The notes under the pieces: generated by a model
Told to the model about the DNA's origin: nothing
What the model saw: the letters and a program-made list of their open reading frames with translations, nothing else
The model's database searches: none
Translations under genes and position numbers: made by a program
Part shown: piece after piece, positions 1 to 10,600 of the stretch
Layout: each line of letters opens with the position of its first letter
Numbering within the stretch: position 1 is the first letter of the stretch
Assembly: GCA_010645155.1 (NCBI GenBank)
Contig: CM021315.1
Coordinates: 580,899 to 644,898 of the forward strand
Length of the DNA stretch: 64,000 bases
Source: Tigriopus japonicus
Lineage: Eukaryota > Arthropoda > Copepoda > Harpacticoida > Harpacticidae
Direction of reading: 5' to 3'

Positions 1-3000
1 TCCCTCCGGTTGTTCCAGTTGTTTCCTCAACTGAAATGAGCACGGTTGAGATTCTCTCAAGAGGGTTCATGGGTCCACCTAGTGGGGTAAGAAGTCTGCC
101 CATGGGATTGTCCGGAGCTTCCAATACTTGTGCTAAATGTGGAATCACATTTCGCATGACATCAGATCTCGTTTACCACATGAGAACCCATCACAACCGA
201 TTAGAAACAAAAGAAAGGTATGATTAGTTTTATGCATCTTTAGCCGAAGCTGAACTCTGAAGAAAATATCCGCACGCGCTTGACACTTACCATTGAATTC
301 TCTTCTTTTGAAGTGCTTAGTTGGTTGGCTGACTAAATATCATATGTAGAGTGAATATTACCTTGTTTCAGGTAAGGTATACTTTGTAGTGGGACAGTAA
401 ATTAGTAAAAAAAAAAATAATGTCAATTTAAACTGTTTAATTACCTTAAAATGTGACATCTTACCCAGTCAGGTAGCGTGGCCGAGCGGTCTAAGGCGCT
501 GGTTTAAGGCACCAGTCTCCTCGGAGGCGTGGGTTCGAATCCCACCGCTGCCATGATCTTTTTGAAGGTTTGCTCTTTTTCAAATCAGACTGTTTCTTGT
601 ATTTTCCGTTAATGGGACTGAACTGATTGAATCGTTGCGTGGTTTAGGCCACCTAACTTTTCGCACTCAACCCTAAATCTTTTTACTGCCATCTTGATGA
701 TGATATTAATTTTAAATACAAAAAAATTATCATCTCTTGTAACATGTCAGGATGGCCGAGCGGTCTAAGGCGCCAGACTCAAGAGTATTCTTGCAGATGA
801 TATCTGCATTGGGGATTCTGGTCCTCGTATGAGGGCGTGGGTTCAAATCCCACTCCTGACAAATCCTTTTTCTGTCTACTCCCGCAAATTCGAACGCAAG
901 TCCCTTGATATTGTTATTTTGTGTTACCTTATAGATATTTCACCTTTTAAGAAACGAACATCAAGCATTTATTTTTTACCACGTGAGAACAATTGAGCAG
1001 CTTGCCCACAACATAAGCTGCGTTTCAGTCTCGCCAGCATTGGGATCTGGATGTCCGTTGCAAGGTGAACTCTTCGTACTACTCTCCCACTCGGGTGGGT
1101 GAAAACAGCTGTGTCAACGAGAGGAATCTGTGTACATGTACAGAGGCTCGTTTCCCGCTGCTGTCTGCCCAAGGCGATTCGATCGAGTATTGAATGAACT
1201 GAGAGCTCAGCAAAGCCTGGCAAATATCACCTCGACTTCTACGGCGAGCTTGGAGGAAAATATGCAGAAAACAAACGCACATCTGGACTTGATTTGTTTC
1301 GTTGCGATTTCCAGAAGGTTGACGAAATTCGAATTTGCAGTTGATTGATTCCGATCTTTTGCTCTGTACCTACTTGGCCTTGTCGTAGCAATCAATTGTT
1401 CGTTTGCCCCCATCCTTTCAGTGTGTCCAAAGAATTTGAGGATTAGAGAGGCTCTCTGGAGTAAAGGCTTGAGAAAGAGTTCACAAATGCATTGAATTCG
1501 AAAGTTCCTTGGATACTAGCCCCAAAACATCTTCGGAAAAGGGCAAAACTTTTACTTTTAGGCTCAAGGTCACTCATAATCATTAGGTTCAAAGCCTTGT
1601 AAATAGCATGACAAACTCAGACAGTTCTCATTTTCAAGGGTCAGTGTGGGATCTTTGTGACTTTCGGTGATCGAAATTTCTAAGGGTTCTTGACGAAACA
1701 GAAACCCTCACCAGAGGCTCTGATTGCGTTAAAGCCCTACGTAACAATTGCCAATGATAAGAACAGTCACATATTACCGGGTGATTCATAAGAAACGGAA
1801 CAAGAAACTGTCCGTAACTCGGATATGGCTGATCTCAGAAAATATGTATGAAACTCAAAAGATGCGGCAGATAACAATTCTTCAGAAATATATGATTTTG
1901 TTCCTTTCATGTCACCTTATTTTTTATTTTAGTCAAATTTCAGAAGGAAGAAAAAAAAATCGGAGTCACGAACGCTCTGTTTTCAGAAATTACCCTTCAT
2001 GGGAAAAATCGTCGTCGCCTAAATATTGAATTTTGGGAAAAATGCTTTTTCTGACTCCTCAAGCCGAGTGTTTGGCAAATCATATCCACTGAAAGTGAGC
2101 TTCATATATGGTTTCAATCACAAGTTATAAGCGATATAATTAGGTGTTCCATTTCTTTTCAAACACCCGGTACATCAATCACTGAAATACAGGGTGCACC
2201 ACTTAAAATCGGACCTAAATGATTGACAATTTGAGGGAACTGAGCGGTCGAATCAAGCACTTGTTACAAATGATGTTAATTGTAACAATATTTAACAGAT
2301 CTATTACTAAGTTATTCGACATGGAGGCCCTTGCTTTTAACCGCGGTCTTGAATCTTCTCTCTGCACATGAGCAAATGTGAGAATGTGAGCACGTGCTCT
2401 GCTTGAATTTTAGTCTATGCAGCTTTACAGGCTGTGGTCAAGGAAGCCAATTTTTTAACCTTTACTCCCCACCTTCCTTTCCAAAATGGCCTAACAAGTA
2501 AAGTTCTTGGATTAAGATCTGAAGAAGCCTTGAAGCAAAGGTCCTCACAGACAAGCCTTGGATAACCAATCTTTTTACGAGCATCTTTCTTGGTTGCCTT
2601 TTTTCTTGCTGATACAGCTGAAGTCTCAAAATCCCTTCAAAATAATAGCAAGTATTGGCCTATGAGCTGAATTTGAGGGTCTTCTCGCTAATACCAACGT
2701 AGCCTTTATCAAACCTCAGTCCGATTGTAAGTGGCACACCCTGTAGCTTAATGGTTTATTCAATGTAATGTAGCACAAAGATTACAGAACTGAGCGCCAC
2801 CATGCCAGTAATTCAGTAATCAGAAGTGCTAAAGTAAGCTTCAATCAACGAATTATCCCCATATGAATTGAAAAGCGTCAAGTGTTAAGGAATATGACGA
2901 ATGATAAGTTTCGATGTTAGACATCCTGGCTTGAGGTGCCGTTACCCGACACGTTTTGCATCGCATTTCGAGACGATCTTCGACATAATCACAGATTTAT

Positions 3001-4337
3001 AACCTCCCAACCTCTTGCACATGCCTGACAGCTTGAGTTGCCTTAACACGGCACATTTTACATCGTATTTCGAGACGAACTTTGACGTACTCATAGATGT
3101 AAAACCTCAACCTTTTGCAGTGTCCTTCCAAGCCAATAGATTTTTTTTTATTTCTGACTTAAAGAGCTCTTGTCTAATCACATCAGTGGTCCAACCAAAA
3201 AATTCGTAAAATAACTTTTCCTCATAAGAGATATACTCGTACCTTTAATTTTTCAATAGTTAACATCAATCAAAAAATCGTGCAATCAAACAAATTATGA
3301 ACAAACCTCCTTGAGGCATGTAAAGAGTCGGACAAAACACCACCAATTTTTGTCGCATTTTTTAGATACCACCATATTTTTTTTAGATGCCACCAGGCAC
3401 CAAGGCTAACTTACGTTCAAGTCACGGTCGTTACGGTCAAGTTCAAAAAGAAAAGCATGGACACGTCGACGAGAACTTTTCGATCAGAGTATATCTTATT
3501 CCAATGGTCATTGGGAGTCTCTACGTAAGGAGCACTTACTTTGCTTCCCCATCAAAGGGAGGTTTCAAATCAGACTAAAATCGTGTTCATAGTAGACTGA
3601 TGTTGATTACAAGGAAAATGAGCTGCTTGTGGCCTTAATCCTGCTCATGCTCGAACGACCCTCGTGATGAGAAATTGCCTCCATACCCAACACAAGAACC
3701 TGACCGGCGACAAACAGACGAATCAAAAATGTTTGGATACCCTTCAACAAGTTGTAACAAATCGCTCATGCCATGTGTTGATCGATCTTTCACGGGGTTT
3801 TCAATATTTAGTGCACATTTATGCCCTTCTGAAAAGAAAGGATTATGACTTTAAGGTCGGCTCAAGACTCTGGTTTTAAGTTTCAATTGGGCCTTGGGAT
3901 GCTAGACAAAAACCACGATAGTGTCTGTGTATTCTACTCCTAATCCTGATTAGGAAGAATGAAATAAAAAAAAGCCTGGTTTTCAATCAGGCTCCAAGCT
4001 TGTTGGTTAGCTTTCAAATGCAAAATCCTTGACAACCCGTGCTTGTTCCACTTTCAGAGATTCCATTCAGAGTCAAAGACGGGAAAGTGAGCCCTTGAAG
4101 TGCGTTGTTTGTGGAGAAGACTTCAAAGAGCGCCATCACCTAACCAGACATATGACTGCTCATCAGGATAAAACCAAATCCACTCAACCAGAATCAAAGG
4201 CCAGGCCTTTTTCTTCTTCTCCTCCCTCTTCTCCTACCTCTCTTGGTACTAAAACTGCTCTTCCTCCTCCTCCTCCTTCTGCTGCAGATTTATCCCTTCG
4301 TGGCGGGGTTGACGGCTCATTTTTTGGCACTTTTTAG
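1..4337 (+). CDS. C2H2 zinc-finger protein, PRDM8/ZNF488-like, 3' part
   Basis: Partial gene entering from the left edge. The frame is open from base 3 and the first visible exon ends at 217 (donor AAG|GTATGA). The last exon is 4058-4337 (acceptor CACTTTCAG, stop TAG). Splicing completes an Arg codon and keeps the frame. Two C2H2 fingers are visible: one with CAKCGITFRMTSDLVYHMRTHH, the other, after the junction, with CVVCGEDFKERHHLTRHMTAH. The MTSDLVYHMR and ERHHLxRHM signatures resemble the paired C-terminal fingers of PRDM8/ZNF488 nuclear transcriptional regulators as I remember them. A Ser/Pro-rich tail of about 65 residues follows. The PR domain, if present, lies outside the window. The 3.8-kb intron carries two tRNA genes in sense. 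It could be another C2H2 family; the exon joining is firmer than the family name. Confidence 0.75.
472..553 (+). tRNA. tRNA-Leu(AAG)
   Basis: 82-nt cloverleaf. The acceptor stem GGTAGCG pairs with CGCTGCC (one T-G pair), discriminator A553. The D arm contains GTGGCCGAGCGGTCTAAGGCG. The anticodon stem CTGGT/ACCAG encloses loop TTAAGGC, giving anticodon AAG. The long class II variable arm TCTCCTCGGA and the T arm GGGTTCGAATCCC are typical of tRNA-Leu. Boxes A and B look intact, so it is probably a functional Pol III gene. It lies in the zinc-finger gene intron, same strand. Confidence 0.96.
746..861 (+). tRNA. tRNA-Leu(CAA) with intron
   Basis: The acceptor GTCAGGA pairs perfectly with TCCTGAC, discriminator A861. 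The anticodon arm CCAGA..TCTGG holds anticodon CAA at 780-782. An intron of about 32 nt follows G783 (roughly 784-815), the canonical position 37/38 seen in eukaryotic tRNA-Leu(CAA). The variable arm (TCCTCGTATGAGGG) and T arm (GGGTTCAAATCCC) are intact. It lies about 190 bp after tRNA-Leu(AAG) in the same orientation. Confidence 0.95.
1777..2170. mobile_element. TA-flanked MITE, CCGGGTG family, copy A (complete)
   Basis: The terminal inverted repeats begin CCGGGTGATTCATAAGAAACGG on the left. The reverse complement of the right end reads CCGGGTGTTTGAAAAGAAATGG. TA dinucleotides at 1775-1776 and 2171-2172 fit Tc1/mariner target duplication. There is no convincing transposase. The same sequence recurs at 45332-45890 and 61380-61711, and one end recurs at 43709. 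Confidence 0.85.
2190..2743. mobile_element. TA-flanked non-autonomous mariner-like element
   Basis: The left end reads CAGGGTGCACCACTTAAAAT. The reverse complement of the right end reads CAGGGTGTGCCACTTACAAT. TA lies directly outside at 2188-2189 and 2744-2745. No transposase frame is evident. It starts 20 bp after the neighbouring MITE, so two TA-targeting elements sit side by side. Confidence 0.85.
2924..3125. repeat. Diverged tandem duplication, about 100 bp x 2
   Basis: The segment starting near 2924 and the next starting near 3026 align over about 100 bp. Both contain a GCTTGAG..TGCC start, CATCG(C/T)ATTTCGAGACGA in the middle and AACCTC..CCT(C/T)TTGCA at the end. No coding role is seen. 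Confidence 0.7.
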
Positions 4338-4805
4338 AAGAACACTTCAAGATCAAGAAGAAATGAAAATGAGCTTTTATTCATTCTGTCTGCTCTTCTA
4401 TGTTTTCTTTTTCCACCTTTAACATCATCAAATAGACAGACCTTGGTTGACGCTCATCTTAAAATATATGAGCTTTCGTTGGAAGATTCTCAATTGGTTT
4501 GGAACAAATTGCTTGATGGCCTTTTGTACCAAGACAACATGAATGACATTGCTCTTTCCCATGGTCTTGACAAGCCCGAAGAGGAATGAATATCTTGGCT
4601 AATTTGCCTGCTTCGAGGCGCATTCAGCATTATTTCTCGGCCAATTCCATTACTGAAACTTTGATCGTGGGGTGATGGCAAATGGCAATTGTTATTGCAT
4701 CACCTCTTTCCGAAATTAGAGGGAAAATCTACTGTTCCGCCATAGCTCTCTTCGTCTCGCGTTGGTTAAATCCAATGTGAGCTTCTTTATTGTTATTGAT
4801 GTATC

Positions 4806-4811
4806 AATAAA
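4806..4811 (+). promoter_or_regulatory. Candidate poly(A) signal of the zinc-finger gene
   Basis: AATAAA about 470 nt after the TAG stop at 4335-4337 and before the promoter of the next gene. The remainder of 4338-4965 shows no other feature. Confidence 0.4.
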
Positions 4812-4969
4812 AAGCCAAATCACCCTCGGTTCAGTGTGTTTACTGGAAAGCATTCTATTCAAGCTAACTTATGGCTCGTCGTCTCGTTTCGTCTTTCACA
4901 CTCGTGGTTAATGAGGTCGGTTAATAATAACAAATGCACTCGTAAATCTCCGTGAACTCGGTATTCTCA

Positions 4970-4976
4970 TATAAAA
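4970..4976 (+). promoter_or_regulatory. TATA box of the EGF-repeat gene
   Basis: TATAAAA lies 61 nt before the ATG at 5031. An initiator-like TCAG with its A at 5002 sits 32 nt downstream, the usual spacing. This would give a 5' UTR of about 29 nt. Confidence 0.6.
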
Positions 4977-5030
4977 CGATGCTCGAGCCTACCAAGACGT
5001 CAGAGGTTTCAGTTCATCTCTCCATCCAAC

Positions 5031-7195
5031 ATGAAGCAACACCAAATCAACAATTCCAGGGCAGCCTTTCTGGGACTCTCCGTTCTCATTGGCCTTTTGA
5101 CGAATGGTGATGGTGTTCTCGCCAACTCGTTTCGAGGCAGCCTCTTTACACCGCTCAAAAATGACGAGCACCCATGTGTGGCCGAGAACCTCAAGGTACA
5201 AACACTCACCAATTCACCTGGTTAAATATAGGCAGAAAACGGAGATAGACGTCGTTGAAAAAAAGGTGCTAGTTTTGAAAAACCTCCTTTTCGAGACTCA
5301 CGATATTTTCTGATCTCAGAAATCAATCCTTAAAGAAAATGCGTACAGAAACAGCAATAAGACACATTCCTGCCTAAACTCAATGATTCCATCGCAGGAA
5401 TCCCATCGCTACTTGTGCGATGATGATGCCAATGTGATTTGTTTGTCCGGTTGGCGTGAAAACGAGGATGAGCAACTCCAAGATTTGCGCAATCCCTGTC
5501 CAATTCCGATTTGCGACTACAACGGCCAGACTTGCTTACACGGCGAATGCGTTCGACCCAATGTGTGTGCCTGCAAAGTCGGATGGTAAGTCAAGGATGA
5601 TGGCCGCCCTTGAGACTCAATATATGTTGGTTGGCTTGGCCTTTGATCACGTTACGTTTGTGTGTCTCCAGGGAAGGCCATTTGTGCGACACGTGCATTC
5701 CTCTCCCCGGTTGCGTTCATGGATCTTGCAATAGCTCGTTCGAATGCAATTGTGCGACCAATGCTGACGGCATTCAACTGTGGGAGGGAGCCTTTTGCGA
5801 TAAACGTAAGTATAAACTTGCCTAGTTCCCTAGTTCGTTCGCTTGGTCTTGTCTCTCTCTCTTAAGGAGTTGATTTGTTTGCTTGTTTTCCAGCTGCTTG
5901 CGCCAACTGTGATGCCCGACATGGACAATGCTTCGAGCCTTTGGTGTGCACGTAAGTGGTTTCGAGATTGCTTTTTCCTCCTCCTCCTCCTCCGCTCAAA
6001 CTCTTTCAACTAGGGCTGGTAGTATGTTTCTCTCCCTACTATATTTGTATGCAATCGCATCTGAACATTGCCTCAAAAAGTTACCTAGACTTCAGATTAT
6101 CTCGCAGTCTCGAAGCCTGGCCAAAACGGCAGCTCAAACTTTCGACATCCCTTTAACTCTTCTTTCTTTCTTTCTCTCTTTCGTTCCTTTCCAACTTCCA
6201 ACTTTAACTTGTTGATGTTTTCCAACCTTCTTCTTCTTCTTCTTCTTCTTCCTCTGCATTTACTCAGACAATGGATTCCGTCGACTGACAGTCCCTTGTC
6301 AGGGTTTCCTTTTCCTTTTAATACCTTTGCTTGAAAGCGAAGAAACCGAGTATTTCACTATGCGCTCTTAACCGCCTACTTTGTATCATTTGTACTACTA
6401 CACGTCTATCTGTCTCCAGATGTCACGATGGGTGGGAAGGTGACGAGTGCAAGACTTGTATCAAACTTCCTGGATGCTTGAATGGCGATTGCGAAGAGGG
6501 TCGACCAAACACTTGCCAGTGTCACGAAGGTTGGACCGGCCATCTCTGCGACGAACCCATCTGTAGTGAAGGCTGTCACGAACACAACGGCTACTGCGAA
6601 GAGGTACGTCGTATGCTGACTGACCAATGATTGGTAATACTGGTAAATGGAACGAACTTAAGGTTCATTTATCATTATAGCCATTCACGTGTTTGTGCAA
6701 AACTGGTTGGGAAGGCGATCTGTGTTCCCAATGTGTGCCCTATTGGGAATGCCCCGCTGGTGGAACTTGCGTGGAACCGAATCAGTGCATTTGCGGCGAG
6801 GGTGTGACGGACAACGGATACTGCAACCGAGACATCATCAATGGTAATCTCTATTTACACTCTGTCTTTTTTTTTATTCTATGCATTCTATCCCTTTGTG
6901 TAATTGCTATCAAGGCGATCGTTATGAGGCCTTTGGAGCGTGCAGCAACCCTTGTCGCAAGAACAGCGATGTGGCCATTTCCAAGGCTGGAACGCGCACC
7001 AAGAAATGCCGATGGTCCCCAGATGGTGCTTGTCAGGATATTGAGGAGCCTTGTTATGGCAATCACACCTGGATTTTGTCCACTTCAAGTCGATCCGATC
7101 CCAAACGGTGCATCTACAATCCCGGCAATGGAGATGAGATCTTTCAACAAGAGGAAGCCGACAAATCGGAGACTTCCGATGGCAGCAATGCCTAA
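5031..7195 (+). CDS. Secreted Delta/DLK-like EGF-repeat protein with TSP1-like C terminus
   Basis: Seven exons: 5031-5195, 5398-5585, 5672-5805, 5894-5951, 6420-6603, 6681-6843 and 6915-7195 (stop TAA 7193-7195). All have GT-AG junctions and the phases agree, giving 390 residues. A signal peptide is likely (hydrophobic [21 protein letters not shown] near residues 10-31). At least six Cys-rich EGF-like modules follow, with typical CxCxxGWxGxxC endings ([38 protein letters not shown]). The C-x-x-L-P-G-C-x-x-G-x-C pattern resembles Delta/DLK EGF repeats. The last exon has CSNPC...GTRTKKC...C...C, like a degenerate thrombospondin type 1 module, then an acidic tail. I see no DSL domain or membrane segment, so it is probably secreted rather than a classical Notch ligand. 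Exact family unknown. Confidence 0.85.
6228..6251 (+). repeat. (CTT)n microsatellite
   Basis: About eight CTT units inside the fourth intron of the EGF-repeat gene, next to a pyrimidine-rich stretch. Confidence 0.9.
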
Positions 7196-7495
7196 ATACA
7201 CTCAATGAACTCACTCTCAGGGTGATTGAGGTTTTCTCACATCATTTTATTGTCACATTCAATGTTGGTTCGATTATTAACAGTAATATAGAGCATGTAC
7301 TATGTGTTAAACACTGGCTGATTATGTCTTCATGCTTGCCACGCCTTGGAGCCTTTTGAAAGAAAAGAGGCTAAAGAATCGTTTGAAAAATGCATTGCAT
7401 CTGGTTAAGCTTGGTGAAAGACATTGTTGGCCAATGGGAAATGTCTCGAGAACTTGACTTCATCTCAGGTGAGATAATCGGTCAGTGGATGGATG

Positions 7496-7541
7496 TTTAT
7501 TCTCGCTCATTGGTCATCTCCTGTCGAAGACAGCCTTTATT
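7496..7541 (-). promoter_or_regulatory. Candidate poly(A) signals of the GPCR gene
   Basis: Two minus-strand AATAAA hexamers (TTTATT on the plus strand at 7536-7541 and 7496-7501) lie about 110 and 150 nt after the GPCR stop codon. The 450 bp between the two convergent stop codons (7196-7647) shows no other feature. Confidence 0.5.
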
Positions 7542-7647
7542 CGCACCCAATCATGTTCCCAGAGATGTAGCTTTCACTCGCAGGAGCTCCACATTTTGCC
7601 AACTCCTCACCGATGAGCCTGGCTTAGCTAGATGTGTACATTGGCCA

Positions 7648-10600
7648 TCAGGTTTTCCGACACAAGCTCTTGAATAACTTGGTCACCTCTTCCCGAAACT
7701 TGGAACTGAGAGCGCAATAGATGAGAATGTTGATTGAGGAATTGGCGATCAGTAGGAGATGGCTCATGCAAGTCAGAACGAGAGACCATTGAGGAAATGG
7801 CTGAAAGCCCGAACTGAAATCACAACGACAAGCATGAGGAAATGAGAATGAATTACGGAATGATTGCTGAACGTGCTGCTAGATCTTGATGAATCGGAAA
7901 CGTACTTAGCAAAGTATGAACGGATTGTCTTCGCTCCGTTACACAACTACTACTATTTGTTCCATGCCCGGTCAAGTTGAAACTGTTTGTCCTCTCATTG
8001 AGGGCTCTTCAAGTAAAAGCTGGACTATACGTATTCATGAGGCCAGAATGGCCAGTTTCTCTCTGTTTGTGAGAAATCCCGCTGTTTTTACGGCAGAACT
8101 CCATTCAAAAATGGTGCGTCACTTTTGCTATGCCATATGTAAGCTGGCCTTCAAAGGCTCATTCAGATCTATCTGAGTTTGAGTGTATGTTCGAGAAGTG
8201 TAGATTTTTCATTACGATAGAAATTGCTTCATCGACATTTCAGACGGCTCAAGGACGACAGCATTTCTTTTGCCTTTGCTCAATAACCGCAAAGAGACGA
8301 CGGACTCTCGAGAAGAGGACGAAATTAGATTGGTAATTAACTGTCTCCCTGTTCTTCTTCTTCTTCATCTCCATCTTACCTTCGACAGAGGACCGCATTT
8401 CGAATGGTAATGAGCTCGTAGATGTTCAAGACCAGTCTTGGCGAGTGGCATATGAGAAACACCAGAATGTAGCCCATGAAAATGGAAGCTGCAACGAGAA
8501 AGGGGAGCAAAATATTGGAGGTAAATGATGCCCGACTGTAGTACGATGTACGTAAATCGAGGCAGTCGAGCATGACTGCCAATATTGATTTCTGATAGGT
8601 CAAGCCCGATGGCATCCGGTGCTCTGAAATGGCGAGGCCTTCAAAATTGTTTCCCTACAGTGATTTTCCGTTGAAATTGCTTATTGAACATCCATAATGC
8701 CGTTCGATTTCCCCTCCTAGTTCTACATAGACATACTGTGCGCAACTCGAAAGTCAGGTTTGTTCGTCAGAATGAGACTAAAGAGCCTCAAAGGACTCGT
8801 AATGGAAACTTTCCTGCCTTCTTCTTTCGCAAGTAATTTGTCAGCTTTACTCACTTTCCGTTGGGTCTGTCTTGAACTTTGTGGAACGTGAGATGGGCTC
8901 GCAAAAGGGTGACAAAATTTAGAAGTTGAGGATCTTGTATTTCAACATCTCTCTTTAACAAGGTAGAAAAATGAGCCCAAAAATACGATGCAAAGGTATA
9001 TGCGTGTTTGTGGAAAGTGGTCCACTTTGTGAGAACGTACTTTCGAGTCAAAAGGAGTACTCTCCCCCAAGCTAACCTCGCTCAGAACCAAAGGAGTACA
9101 GCGCATGAGATTTTTCGGTCCCCGTGGTCCCAATATTTCCACTTTGCGCAAGGGCTGGTCCGAAATGTAAAACAGTCACAAGATTTTCAGAAAGCACACG
9201 AGACTTACGAATGTTTTGATGCTTTTGATGCTTTTTCGTGTTATTTCGATCGTCTTCTACAACAATGTAGAGAAACTTGGCTTTATGCGCACACTCTTCT
9301 ATTTGTAGTGGCTCTAACCGTGCTTAGGGAACCTCTACATCTGCACGGCTGTATTATTTCACTTGTTGGGACATAAATGTCAGTTTCAGGCTCAACTGTC
9401 CGCTTCATAATTAAATAAGAGACACGAACTCTATGTATTTGAATCCGTCTTCATACATCTTCACGTACGTAAGCTAAGTTGGAGAATACATTAGGGAGTA
9501 TTTTCTGTTTCATTTTGATACAACAGCTGTTGTACAACGATTCAAAAAAGAAATGTCAAGTGCAAAGATTCAAAGAACATTCGTTAAACCATCCACCATA
9601 TTTTTGTGAAGGTTGGTACTTATATCACTATTATTCGTGGATTGACTTTGCATCAGCTGATCAAGCGACAGTATCAAAACAAAGAGAAAAGCTGTTCAAG
9701 CAGCTTGTAAGAAATAAGGGTTCGCGTTTTTGGCTCTTGAAAAAACTTGTTTCATCAAGCTCGTCTTGATCTACGATAGAGAGGAGGCAGATTTCACCGC
9801 ATGATGCGCGGATGGAAATCAAAACAAGAAAAAGATGTTCACAGCTTACTTCTGATGAACCTCAAAATGTTGTACGCTGTTTTGCGTTTGATCTAAATAT
9901 CATGACAACCTTTGACACTACGATGTGACATGTTGGTCAATTGGATTCAATCTTATTTTAGTAAATCCCCCAAGCATTTTTGGTCAAATGTAGTCAGCCA
10001 AGGCCATTCAAGATCATTTTAGATTTTGTTTGTTTATTAAGGCTTTCGAATCGGGAAACTATTGCTACTAGTTTGACCAATTCCGTAAAAATAACAGAAA
10101 TCAGGCGTTTCCGCCACTGTTTTTACTTATTACTTAGGCATGCACGCAGACTAAAAGACCAATAATCCTCTGTGAAACTTCTGAAGAAAACCAGATATTG
10201 CCTGGAAAAAGTGGAGGGGATGAGTGGTTGTATTGGATATAATCCTTGGGCTTTAAGACGAAATCCGACCGTTGAGTTATTCGAGATGAGTGAGAAGGTA
10301 CAACAATATTCCAGGACGAACAGAGTCAGTCAAATCCCAAACCAATTGGTTTGAGTGCACTGTTACACGATAGTACTTATTCCCATTATACTCGAGTGTA
10401 TTTATTGTTCGTAGGAAGGTCCAGGGACTCTTTGTCTATCAGCAGGGATCCCTGAATGAGGAAGCCGTTGTTTTGCACGGTGGATGTTGTACGTGTCCGA
10501 GAAATTACGAGAATACACTTAGCAGGTAGGTTCAATTACAGATCGGATCGATCGCACTTTGGAGGCACTTTTCAGACCTCGGCGATCCCACTCGAACCAT

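Noticed and set aside
9008..9376. 122-residue plus-strand frame
   Set aside because: No domain, no splice context and low-complexity stretches. It lies in a GPCR intron; treated as chance.
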